NCBI GenBank assembly: GCA_036023115.1
Contig: JAYKKT010000059.1
Coordinates: 9,882,501 to 9,946,500 of the forward strand
From: Brasenia schreberi
Taxonomy: Eukaryota > Streptophyta > Magnoliopsida > Nymphaeales > Cabombaceae
Direction of reading: 5' to 3'
Length of the DNA stretch: 64,000 nt
The notes under the pieces are model-generated. The model worked only from the letters and a program-made list of their open reading frames with translations, had not been told where the DNA came from and did no database searches. This document shows, one piece after another, positions 1-11,292 of the stretch (positions within the stretch are counted from its first letter, which is position 1; each line of letters begins with the position of its first letter). The translations under genes and the position numbers were made by a program.

Positions 1-2020
1 TGGAACCCACCCACCCACAACCCCCATCAGACTTTGCCAGAACCCAACTCTATTCCAAAACAATAAAGAAGAAAAAGGAGAATATTAGAGTATCCCTCTG
101 GCACCAACAACAATTATGCTCACTCAACCAATAACAGTGTTTAAATTCGAAGCAAATTGGCGAGGTGATTCATCCTTTTTTCTCTAAAATCTTCTAATTT
201 TTTCATAAATAATTTTCTTTTACTTTAATATTTGCCAATTATGCCTGGTTTGATTATATCCGGCTAAATTCTCCAAATCAATTTGAAAAAACGATCTGAT
301 TCGAAACCAATTTCGACAATATTGCTCATGCAAGCTGTCGGTTTAAAAAACAACCCGACCCGATTCAAACCAAGTACAGTCACTTCCCTCTTAACGACCA
401 GCAACAAGAGATTACGCACAACTCATTGGCTACTGCGTCAGCCACAAGTTGAAGGTCATGAGTTCAATATCTTGGGCATGCATCTATCTTCATCATCCCC
501 TATGATACCAAAAATAAGAATGAGCGATTAAAGAATAAAAATAGTTATTAAGGAAGGCAGTGATAAGACAACTAACATGATGTCCTCAATGCTATTGCTG
601 CTCTATCACTAGCACTCTTTTCTCTGTACCTTTTCAGCTGAAAAAAGGCGTGCTGAAACAAAAGGAAAAGCTGATGGCTCTTTCATCAAAGTTACCAACT
701 CTTGGATCCTCGCTGTCCCAACTCTCTCTGGCCACTTCCAACAGTACTTTAATTCTCTCTCTCTCACACACACACACACGCACACACAAGGCATGTGAGA
801 GAACTTATTGATAAAAGCAGCACATGCTTTTCCTGTTTGGCATTGGTAAATGTAGATTGGTTTGCCTTGAATGCATATTAAATTACGAATAATTATGCTG
901 GCCCTTGGAACAAGTTGTTCCTTGTTCATTAGCCATGTTGAAAATTTCAACACTGTCCATGTGTTTTTGGACTTCATCTAGATCCCTTGTTTCATGTCTA
1001 CCCTATCTGCTCAGGCAAATCTATATATATAGGATCAAACCCAAAGATAAATCTATATGTTTACATGTAAAGTTCGAGCTCATGCTCAATAGTTGACTTT
1101 TTATATCCTCAACCCAAAAGAGAACAAACTCGTGCACCTTATATCCCTTCTAAAACTGATGAAGTAGATTGATCCACTCAGGGTATGGTTTCTTTGGCTG
1201 CTTATTAGTCGGGATACTTTGAGTCCTTTTCATGAACAACTCGTGAGTGATGGTCAAAACAAAGTAGACTTTAACATTTCTAAGTTTATATGACATCAAA
1301 AGGTACTATCGAACAAGATTCTTGGAGATCTAAACCTTAATTTTTTGTACTCACAATTCCAAGTTTCAATGTGCATCGAATACAGAGTCCATCATTCCCG
1401 TGGAATACTAGTTTTATAGCTCTAATATGAGTAAAAAACTTTGACACCAAGAGGAAGGTGGCCCATAAGAATTGGACCCAAGGACTTCATATAAAAACCA
1501 AAGCACTTCCTTCTCTCTCATTCTCATATTGATATCTCGCCTTGCATGTAAAACCAAGCATCAATACTACTCATGAATCAAACATAGAACCATAGTTCGT
1601 CGAAATCATGGTTACAAAGAACTAATTAGTTTAAAGTTTCTTTTCATGTAGGTGAAGACAATGTTGGCAAGCTAGTTTGTGCTTGTCATGAACTAGCTAG
1701 CACATAGTGGCCATAATCAATCAATTGTTGCTGGTTCTACTCCCAACTTGAGTTAGGTTACAATAACCCAAAAATCCATGGTGTTGTCTAATGAAACACT
1801 ATGCAATATATGTATGGTATTTATGTTATCATCTAATTTGATATTTTTAGATAAATATTTTTAGAGTATTTATCATAGAACTTCTCTTTATTAGATATCA
1901 TAAATTTTATTTTATTTCATTATATAAATTAGTTGAAAATTCCATGTCATTTATCGTATTTTGAATTTCAAATTCTTGTTGCTGATCTTTCCTCATTGTA
2001 TAAATTTTCATATTTTTTAA
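1..2020. other. Intergenic; no supported gene
   Basis: No protein signature on either strand. A SINE-like box B (AGGTCATGAGTTCAATATC) lies near 453-471 and a short CT/CA repeat near 755-787. Confidence 0.5.
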
Positions 2021-2023
2021 TAT

Positions 2024-2468
2024 AACAACAACAAGTAAACCTTTTTCCATGCTAGATGGGGTCAACTATATGGATTCTTTGTTTCCACATAGCCCTATCA
2101 AGTGTCTTGCCGGCATTTAACTCCACATGAGCTAGACCATTCTTTATTATTTTTTTCAACACTTTTGTGGTCTACCTCTTTCTTTTTTAAGTATTTTCAT
2201 AATCGAGTTTTCCATAACTTTTTATTGAAGCTTCCTTTGGTCATCTTTCTACATGTTTCAACCATTTTAAATGATTTTTCCTCATTTTATCCTCTATTAG
2301 TGCCACTCCCAGTTTGTTTCTAATAACCACATTATGTATGGTGTCTTTCCTTATATGACCACTCATCTATCTTAACATCTTCGTTTTTGTCACATACATC
2401 TTTTATACATGTTGATGATTAACTGCCCAACACTCAGAACCACAAAACATAACAGGTCTAATTGCTTT
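2024..2468 (-). mobile_element. RTE LINE 3' fragment (diverged copy)
   Basis: Reverse-complement matches the last ~450 bp of the 16-19 kb RTE: GTTGGGCAGTTAATCATCAA, ATGAGTGGTCATA, GTTATTAGAAACAAA and GGAGTGGCA, ending in the tail read here as ACAACAACA. Many changes and small deletions mark it as older than the other copies. Confidence 0.8.
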
Positions 2469-2754
2469 TCAATATATAAATTTAATTTTATCTCAATATA
2501 TAAATTAGTTGAATTCAATGTCAATAAGTTAGGAGCTGCCTTGAACTTGGGGAACTTTAATTTGTCAATTGAACTGAATCTCATGGCCTAGAGATGATTG
2601 ATTAATGGACAGGCCTGAAACTTTCTACAAATTAAAGATAGATGTTCCTTCCAGCCAAGAATCTAGAATAATTTTTTATCATTTTCTTGTTAGGATGTTT
2701 TCTCTTTGTCATCACTCTCTCTTTTTATTTACATACATACATATATATAATAAG

Positions 2755-2957
2755 AGAGGGTAGTACTAAATGCATAATGTCTATAAGTGCATAAAAATAG
2801 TTGAGATTTGAATTACTTGTTACATTAAATGCAAACTATAAAGTACACATGGTACTTTTAGTTCAAATCTCTATCATTAATCTCAAAGATCAAACAATAA
2901 AGATGTTTAAGTATTTTTATGCACTTAAAGATATTATGGATTTAGCACTACCTCTAC
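2755..2957. mobile_element. Foldback MITE next to (TA)n, Micron-like
   Basis: Left arm GGTAGTACTAAATGCATAAT continuing to AAGTGCATAAAAATA is the inverted match of the right arm TATTTTTATGCACTTAAAG ... TTTAGCACTACC. The ~200-bp element has no coding capacity and is followed directly by a long (TA)n tract. A related element lies at 37.18-37.40 kb. The resemblance to rice Micron elements, which lie in (TA)n, is inferred from structure only. Confidence 0.65.
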
Positions 2958-2965
2958 CTATATAC

Positions 2966-3020
<55 letters not shown>
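2958..3020. repeat. (TA)n microsatellite
   Basis: An almost pure TA run after TATACATATACA. An RTE 3' end begins directly at its right edge, and TA/TG repeats resume beyond that (3088-3119). Confidence 0.95.
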
Positions 3021-3023
<3 letters not shown>

Positions 3024-3086
3024 AATCCATGTAGCCGACCCCGTCTAGTATGGGAAAAGGCTTAGTTGTTGTTGTTGTTGTTGTTG

Positions 3087-3087
<1 letters not shown>
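3021..3087 (+). mobile_element. RTE LINE, 3'-end-only copy inside TA repeat
   Basis: Only the terminal ~67 bp: AAGAATCCATGTAGCCGACC, then the CTAGTATGGGAAAAGGCTTAG block and six or more TTG units. It is severely 5'-truncated and embedded between TA tracts, so duplicated target sequence cannot be defined. Confidence 0.85.

Positions 3088-3119
<32 letters not shown>
3088..3119. repeat. (TA)n(TG)n microsatellite
   Basis: TATATATATATATATG followed by a TG run, directly after the RTE tail. Confidence 0.9.
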
Positions 3120-3139
3120 ATAAAGAGGGGACGATAGTG

Positions 3140-3292
3140 GCAAATGCTCAACCCTATCCATGTTCAAATCTATATTATCATCTCAACTGTTTAATTCTTG
3201 TGATGAACAATTTATTTTTAATTCAATTCTCTACTATAGTCATGTCAATCTACCAATGTAGATGTTTGAGTAGATTTGGGCATGGATATATA
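3140..3292. mobile_element. Small foldback MITE between TA-rich tracts
   Basis: Left arm AATGCTCAACCCTATCCATG ... TTCAAATCT pairs imperfectly with the right arm AGATGTTTGAGTAGATTTGG ... CATGGA. TA-rich sequence lies on both sides. It is similar in design to the 48.46-48.70 kb element. Confidence 0.45.
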
Positions 3293-3633
3293 CATTATAT
3301 ATATGAACAACAGGTAAACAGTTTTAGAGCATGTTTACCATGAGATATACATGATCCAAATACACAAACTTCAATGTTATTTTTCATGAGGCAATATTTT
3401 CTTAGAAGGCTCATGATCGAGCTTGTAGGCGTAGTACAAAGACATTTTTGTTTGTTCATCTCCATTAATGTTTGTCCATGCTCAAGAACCCAACTTTCTC
3501 AATGACCTGAATGAGATTCATACACAACTACTTTAGTGACACTCGATTGTTTTGTTGCTTGTCAAATGTTGACATGGTGGCCCTAGTTGCACTAGTTAAT
3601 TTGAACAATCTCTATCTATGTTTGGCACACACA

Positions 3634-3880
3634 TGTTGGAGTCGGAGGCCTTTTGGAGATTAGAATTGGCAAGTTCTCTATTTCTTCATTCATTGATGTT
3701 GCACTTTGCATGATCTTCTATAAGAAAATTGGTGATGTGCAAATATCTTCAAGATACAGGTTTTGCTAACGTTTAGACTTATTTGCCACCTCAAATATAA
3801 AAAAATTGAGTACAAAGGATCCCAACGAATTATTGCATGATATAAAGAAGACTCTGTGACTCGCCTTGCACTAGTATAGT
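3634..3880 (+). repeat. Degenerate copy of the 9.83 kb segment
   Basis: TGTTGGAGTCGGAGGCCTTT through CTTCTATAAGAAAATTGGTGATGT matches 9837-10060 with scattered changes and is not open in any frame for long. Homology starts sharply at TGTTGGAG in both copies. Confidence 0.6.
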
Positions 3881-5929
3881 CAAGTCCTAAACATAGTGGG
3901 ATTTTCAAAACAAATTAAAACATGAATAAATTGGTGGAGAACTAAAGGATAAAAGGACCCATACTATTTAACACTAGTCCCATACCTCTGTACGCAAATT
4001 TTGGATATGTGGAAACTCAATTCACAACAATCTTCTTAAAAAGACATGAATGAATTGGAAATAGGATTTTTATGACTTACCTCCATTCGCTCCAAATGAG
4101 TGTAGGCTTATATCGACTCTTTTCACAAAAAGTATTCTTATCCCACCAGACAAGGATCAACCTTTGTGTTAACAATTTATTTGGCTAACTAAAATCATAA
4201 ATTCTTGTACACTTAGAGAAAAGTGAGCAACAAAATGGAGGTAAATTGGAGGTAAGACACACACTCTTGTCTTACCTTTGTGTTAACTCATTCACTCTTT
4301 GTGTTAACAAAATTGTTGAGGCTTATATGAGGTAACAACAAAATAGGTTATTGTTACCCAAATTAATAACAATAACCCATCCAAATTTGGTTTCTAAATA
4401 GGGTAAATCTGGTTGAATGGGTTAGATATCTTGGATTTCTAATTTGGGTTACTTAAGACACACACTCTTGTCTTTAATAAATATAAATAGGTTCTTAGAG
4501 GTAGGTTATGACTAGTTTTTTATTGGATAACTAATGGATAAAGGAAAATCAACTAGGTTAGATTGTTGAGGATGGATTATATGAGGCTTATAGGGTAACT
4601 TGGGTATTGGAGTTAAGCTTTGGCTAAGGTTCAATTATGGGATATCAAGCATAGAGTATTTCCTGGATGGCCCAATTCCTTGAAGATTTATATCAATACC
4701 ATGCACTTGATCAAGAAATTTCAAAAATAAGGTACAAAATTTTGATGCATGCTAGATGGGATTTTAGATCCTAAATATGTAAAGCAATGAGCATATAGTA
4801 TAACTATTATGACACTAATGCAAGATTTGTTTTACTATAATGCAATGATCAAGGACATGATTTGACATGTAAATTTAGTACTTGATGGTGCTTTCGAATA
4901 TAATGGACGTATATAAATCTAAGGGTGATGAATATTAATGATATAACCAACATGCAATGGTTAATGCAATGAAACTAATTAAACTTACTATTATGAAACT
5001 AGAACAAGAACAATGATGCTATTTTTATTCTTTTATGCAATGCAATACTAATAACGTAAGGGATTGTCCTTTGGATCCAAGGTAACTAAGATGAATGATA
5101 AAACTAATGGAAAAGAAAATTAAAATATGCACTTTAATTAGATAAGTCTTGGATCAAGCACCCTCCACCCTTCTTGATTGAAAGCACTCACAAACACTTA
5201 AACAAAGAAGACAAAAAAAGAAAGAATTGAAAAGTTCTTGAAATTTTTTGGATTGCTCTTAAATCTTGGATGCTTACAGTGGAAGAGCATATTGATCTTT
5301 ATAGGAGAGGGCTGGGGTATACGAAATTAGAAGGTTTACAATTATTATGTGATAAAATTCTATCAACTATCACTTTCTATTTTCAATTCCAATGAATAGG
5401 AAACTCTATCAAGGGAACAACAAATCTTCAAGGCAATGGCGGGATGTTGTCTTTATGAAAATTGATTATATTGCACTTAAGATGGTTAATCCTTCTTGAT
5501 ATGAGCCATAATTGATTGTCCTCTACTTTAGCATGGCCAACATAACTCATTTTTTACTCAATGCAAAACCTGTCATTATCTTGAGAAAAATCTTAATCAT
5601 TTCATAACTTAGTCCAATCATAATATTGCCTTAGTATGGGACATCCAAAATAGGTGAGTCAAATATAGGTCAAACCATGTAGATATGTTCATCAAATATG
5701 GGTAAAGCCATATAGGGTGATAGATGAGCTAGGGTATATGGATGTAAGTTAACCAAGTAGGTCAAGGTCATCAGGAGTGGAACCATGGGTCAATTAGATG
5801 AACTTATTTGACTTTTTAAAAATTAATTAATTTTTATTCAACCATATAACACTTACCTAGGCTCATAATTCAGATTTTATACAAGTTAAATGGATGCATT
5901 ACAATGTATAAGTCGAATTTTTAAAGTTC
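3881..5929. other. Intergenic; no supported feature
   Basis: AT-rich sequence with no readable domain. Weak local duplications (CACACTCTTGTCTT occurs at 4260 and 4463). Confidence 0.5.
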
Positions 5930-6400
5930 ATATTTATAAAACACCTTTTCAAATCATAATTTTCCAAATTCATTGAAATATGTCATAACTTTTCAAATCC
6001 ATGAACATAGAATTCAAATTTATGAGTTTTCAAATCCATAAACATATAATTCAGATTTTGTGAGTTTCCAAATTTATGAAATTATAATTCATATTTATAT
6101 ACTTTTCAAATAAAAAATAAGATTTCCAACTTTTCAAATCCTTGAAACCAGATTTTGAACTTTTCAATTGATATATAATCATATTTTCAAATTTTTGAAA
6201 ATCATTGATATGTAATCCAAATTTTGAACTTTTTTTGGAAACCTTTGAATAAAATTCAATTTTTGAAAAGTTTTGAAAACCATACAATTTAGATTTGGGA
6301 AACTTTATGAAATCATTGAATAAAATTTATATTTTAGAAATTTTGGATAAGATTCAAATTTTTGAAAATTTTCCATATATAAGGCCTTTTGAAAATACCT
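5930..6400. repeat. Degenerate short-period repeat (ATTT/TTTTCAAA-rich)
   Basis: Irregular reiteration of TTTTCAAATCCATGAACATA- and GAATTCAAATTTTTGA-like blocks, alternating strands in places. It produces apparent open frames on both strands that carry no protein signature. Confidence 0.55.
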
Positions 6401-6449
6401 TTCCAACTAAATTTATACATCAAATCTATCATACACATGCACTCAAACT

Positions 6450-6452
<3 letters not shown>

Positions 6453-6523
<71 letters not shown>
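6453..6523. repeat. (TA)n microsatellite
   Basis: About 70 bp of uninterrupted TA, followed by TA-rich sequence with inverted TACATATG blocks up to 6815. Confidence 0.95.
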
Positions 6524-6526
<3 letters not shown>

Positions 6527-6623
6527 TGAGCCCCATTTACTATATATATTTAACATATGTACATATATAGATATATGATATCAATACATATGAATATATG
6601 TACATATACTTATGCTACAAAAT

Positions 6624-7307
6624 TTCATAAATATGTACATATGTTAAATATATCTATATATGTACATATATAGATATATGTACATTATATATGGAATTTT
6701 GAGTGCATAAGTACATGTATAGATTTGAAAAGGTATTTTGAGTGCATATGTACATATTTAACATATATATACAAGTACATATATGTATATGTACATGTAT
6801 ATATGTACATATACAAGGCCTTTTGATCTTTTGATCTTCTTTTCTTCTTACAGGTCATTTTATCCTCTATTTTCTTGTATGACCACTCCTAATTTTATTC
6901 TCTTTTAATACTTTCCAAATTTAGTTTTTCTAACCTTCTTACAGGTTTTTCCAAATTATGTGGTCATACAAGAAAAGACCGTATACATAATGAGGTTATT
7001 AGAAACAAATTAGGAGTGGCACCAATAGAGGATAAAATGAGAGAACATCGTTTAAGATGGTTTGGACATATAAAAAGAAGATCAAAAGAAGAACGTGTAA
7101 GAAGGTTAGAAAAACTAAATTTGGAAAGTATTAAAAGAGGTAGAGGACGACCACAAAAGTGTTGGAAAGAAACAATAAAGAATGATCTAGCTTATTGGGA
7201 GTTAACTGCTAACATGGCACACGATAGGGATATGTGGAAACAAAGAATCCATGTAGCCGACCCCATCTAGTATGGGAAAAGGCTTAGTTGTTATTGTTGT
7301 TGTTGTT
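6624..7307 (+). mobile_element. RTE LINE insertion with inverted 5' part and 18-bp duplication
   Basis: The forward part from about 6960 carries the RTE C-terminal coding end (GGTCATACAAGAAAAGACCG to the TTG tail). About 6822-6954 is the same region in reverse orientation (AGGTCATTTTATCCTCTATT, TTAGTTTTTCTAACCTTCTT). The whole lies between two identical 18-bp copies of ATACTTATGCTACAAAAT at 6606-6623 and 7308-7325. The segment 6624-6820 is TA-rich filler of unclear origin. The pattern fits twin-priming known in other LINEs. Confidence 0.8.
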
Positions 7308-7849
7308 ATACTTATGCTACAAAATAGGTTCTAATATTCAACTTGATGTGGCTAGGACAAAGGTTTAGGTCAAATAGATGGACACAATTGAGGCTTAATG
7401 ATATTTCACAAGGAGTAAAATAAGAAAATCGAACTTGGTTTTTATAAAAATGGCAAGGCTTACGTTCAAAACCGATAAATGGCATATGAAAAAGGCTCAA
7501 CTCAACCTTGGACAACCCATCATATACTCATGTTAGGTGGCGCGCATGTTGATGACTTCATGCTGCTATGGGGTCTCCTCAATTGGATCTAAAACCTATT
7601 TGTAGCTGCTTTTTGCTCAATTGTTCAAGATTTTGAGAATCATTTCACATGTTTTGAAAATAAATATTTAAAACTAATTTTATGAATCAAAATAGATTTT
7701 TCTTAAGAATGTTTTTGATGTTTACAATCTCTATTTATAGGACACCTCTTTTTGGTCAAAGAAAACAAGGTGAACCTATTTAATTCTCATGTATTTCAAG
7801 ATAAATTCATGACTAAATATATCTGTTTTTTATAAAGCATATGTAAGCA

Positions 7850-7985
7850 ATTTGTGTGGCTCAATATGGTTCACTCGTTAAGTAGATTGCATGGTTCAAT
7901 ACGGTCCACACATTAAGCAGGCTGGTGGGTCAATATGGTACACAATTTGAGCAGGTTATGTAGCTTCATATGATCCACGTACTAG
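7850..7985. repeat. ~35-bp degenerate tandem repeat, four copies
   Basis: Anchors TCAATATGGTTCAC (7861), TCAATACGGTCCAC (7896), TCAATATGGTACAC (7930) and TTCATATGATCCAC (about 7964) recur every 34-35 bp. Confidence 0.7.
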
Positions 7986-9704
7986 TTGATAAACTAACTT
8001 TATTTTAAAAACCATCTTACAATTCCCAACATTTTCAAAATAAATTTGGATTTAACATCAACCAAACTTTATATTTTCAATAAAGATATGTCACATATTT
8101 GAACCTCTATCTAGCAAGAAGTAAGTTTCACTCATCTAAATTCGAATGGTGGACAAGCTTTGAACCATTCAATCCATATGAAGTGCACAACTTTGTATAA
8201 GATGATATCAGCCATGTCCATAATTTAGTCAATACATCTCAAATGGCCTTGTGTTTGTGTATCTTTTTCACGAGTACATTAAGAGTCTAATCCCAAGGGC
8301 TCCAAGAAGTAGGTCCACTTCATACTCACTTGGTGGAGTCTATAAAAAAGTGTCTACCACATGACCACCTCTACAGATATCTGTTATAGGTCTTTAAGAG
8401 CAAAGCTCAACCTAGTCTTATCACTTTTACGAGACCAAGTACCTTAAATCTTAGGATGTTTTATTAACAAGTATTTGCAATCACACTAATATGTAACTTT
8501 GATTCTAAGAACTCAAGACCTTACAGTTATTCAAGTATAAATTGAGTTTCCAACATTCATGATTTTATTATGGTTTTAAGCCATCTCAAAATCCATTGTC
8601 AAACCCTTCATCAAAGGTGTGTAAGATAACGAAGATTACTTCATTATATATCATATCTTCTAGACCAATATGTCTATGCTTTGATAGTGTTTATCAACAT
8701 TGGTACTGATATTTCAAGGAGCAAAGTTTTCAATTACTTTCCTTCTTTATATATACATTTAAGACTGCAATCATGGTGAGTTATATAATGCTTACAGTTT
8801 TTTTATTTTCAAGAAACTACACTACCACCATAAGTCAAGACCTAACTGCTTCCATAAGCAACAACCATAAGGAAAGAACACTAACATAATTTTTTAATTA
8901 CTTAATACCTTTAAGAAAGCTCAAACAAGAGAGTTAAGAGGCTCTTAATAAATAACAGGATCATAACATTGTTATGTTATAGTGATACATGACTTACTAT
9001 TGAGTCATATATTCCTTTAATTAGGAATACAATATTATTCTGGTTCAAAGGCCTTAACCTTTCTATAACCATAGCTTCATCTAGCATATGAACTCTTTTA
9101 ATTTACCAATACAATTTTCAGCCATCATGCTCCTTGTTATAAACATGCCCCTTTTGGATATTGGAATCAAGGTAAATCATCTTCTTGTAAAGTTACAACT
9201 CTTAACACTTAAATCATTTGACTCAATCATTATGAATCCACATGTTGGCATCTCCCAAGAAGATACATTTTATTCTATTTTACCTAGTAAGTCCATACTA
9301 GTGATATGGGTCCAACTAGTGATAATCATATCTAACTTTGTTTATTTGGATCAATATAATCTGATCTAATCAAAATAGATACCTCAACCCATATGGGTCA
9401 ACCACACCGAATCTGAATACTTAATAGATCTGAACTTCAAAAATCTATCCAAATCCACTACAATCGGATCCAAGTCCCATTCAAAGGTTACAATATATAT
9501 TTATACTAAATCAAAATGGACTCACCTCAATAGGCATAATGGGATCATAATCTAATCCAGTCCATTCAAAAGAGCATGGATTAAATAATTGGATCCTATT
9601 CAAGGTAAAATCAAATTCAAACCGGATCTTATTATATTGAAACTTTATGAAAATAACTTTATTAATTCAATACATCACCTTTGACTATTCTAGGAAGCAT
9701 CAAG
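7986..9704. other. Intergenic; no supported feature
   Basis: No coding or repeat signature recognised on either strand. Confidence 0.45.
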
Positions 9705-10068
9705 GCATGTCAAAGAGGAGAGAGTTCACGTCTCTTGCTGAAGTGTTGCCTTCGAACCGTTCCAGCATAACAAAATTTGACACCATGTCCCTCAAAAAGT
9801 CACATTTTCCAAAGAGCGAGAATAAGCGTAAAAAATGTTGGAGCCATTGGCCTTTTCGAGATTGAACCTAGCGAGCTCTTTGTTTCTTCCTTTATTGATA
9901 TTGCACTTTGCACAAGCTTCTATAAGAAAATTGGTGATATGCATGTCTTCAAGGCACGGGTTTTGCTAATCTTTGGACTTATTTGCTGCATTCCGTATCA
10001 AGAGACTGACTGCAAAGGGTATGGTGAATTCTTGCATGATACAATGAAGACCCCTGACTTGCCTTTTT
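9705..10068 (+). pseudogene. Unrecognised protein-like remnant, possibly PPR-derived
   Basis: A frame shifted near 9840 reads REFTSLAEVLPSNRSSITKF and then SELFVSSFIDIALCTSFYKK ... LHDTMKTPDLPF. The pattern LPS-SSITK plus FVSSxIDxY-like text recalls organellar pentatricopeptide-repeat proteins, but the match is weak. No start codon, targeting peptide or repeat array can be seen. The later two-thirds recurs at 3.63-3.88 kb, which argues for a dispersed repeat that picked up coding sequence. Confidence 0.3.
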
Positions 10069-10942
10069 AGCTATGCACAAAACTTGATAATGATTTCATT
10101 TGATAGAGTTATATTGCTTACGTCGATGAAAGATATCAAACCCTATAAATGTGTGATGGAGGTATACATATCCTCTGAAAGTCCCAATGCCAAAGCTTGA
10201 GTCATAACCTTGAGCAACATCTTTCTTTGTCATTTTGTCTTCGATAAGTTGCTAGCTATCAAGGAAGATAACACTCATATTTTGCATAAAAATCATAAAT
10301 CAAGATACAAAAGATAAAAGTCATAACACTCATTCCTTGAACTTGTTAGCATGTGCAACTACTTGAATAGGTGTCGTGTCTGTAACTGACAAAAAGGTGA
10401 CTCTACGTATATATGCATGCATATATGTATGTATATTTGCATGCGCATATTCAGTATTTGGCTTGTTTCAAAAGTAGTATTGAAGCCTTGATCCACCACC
10501 AAAATCAAATCAAAAGGGAAGCCTTATCCTGCACTAAGTTTGGTTGGCTGTGAGAATTTTATTTCTCCAATCTTCTCCAACTTGTGTCATACTAGCACAC
10601 AACTCTCCAGAAAAGCAAAAATATATACACATTACGGTTTCCTTTGAGGACTTCCATAGTGATCTTCAAATTTTTCGCCGTCTAATCTTTTGCAACTTGT
10701 TTTCTAATCTTTTGCAACTTGTTTTGAATCTCCAGTTAACCGTTGTTCGAGCGTCAAACCATCTTTACTGTGTTTCTTACAACTTATCTTCCACTGCGTC
10801 ACATCAACTATTGATATCTCTACACGGGAGCTCTTACAAGTACTGGTGCCATGATTTATGACAATCTTGCACCTGAGTTTATTCTTTCTTTTGATTCTTT
10901 TCACTTGCTTTTAAACTTATTAGACTATATTTCAAGTAAAAT

Positions 10943-10990
10943 ATAGCTGACCCCATCTAGTATGAAAAAAGGCTTAGTTGTTGTTGTTGT
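10943..10990 (+). mobile_element. RTE LINE, 3'-end-only copy
   Basis: TAGCTGACCCCATCTAGTAT, then GAAAAAAGGCTTAG and a TTG tail: the last ~48 bp of the LINE. No duplication is recognisable. Confidence 0.8.
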
Positions 10991-11177
10991 ATTGCTTGAT
11001 ACAACAATGATGTAGGCAAGGTAAGTACACAAAAGAGATATTCATCCATGTGCATGAAACATTGAAAAGTTAAAAGTTACGAAATGACAATCAATGGCTT
11101 AAACAATGTAAATGTTAAATGTCTTAAATAATATTACGCACACAAAAAGTTTTGCTTTCTAATTATGCAACATTGTA

Positions 11178-11292
11178 GATGAACTTGCTGGGCAATAGCT
11201 AACCTGGCTAGGGGTCGACTTACAACTTAAAGGTCATGAGTTTGATACCATAATGTGCATCTTGTTGAACCTCCTCTTTTTCCCAACACCCC
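11178..11292 (+). mobile_element. tRNA-derived SINE
   Basis: Box A-like ATAGCTAACCTGGCTAGGGG and box B-like GGTCATGAGTTTGATACC are about 35 bp apart, as in a tRNA gene. The sequence between lacks tRNA folding. Related copies occur at 12.32, 14.67 and 19.33 kb. Confidence 0.65.
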
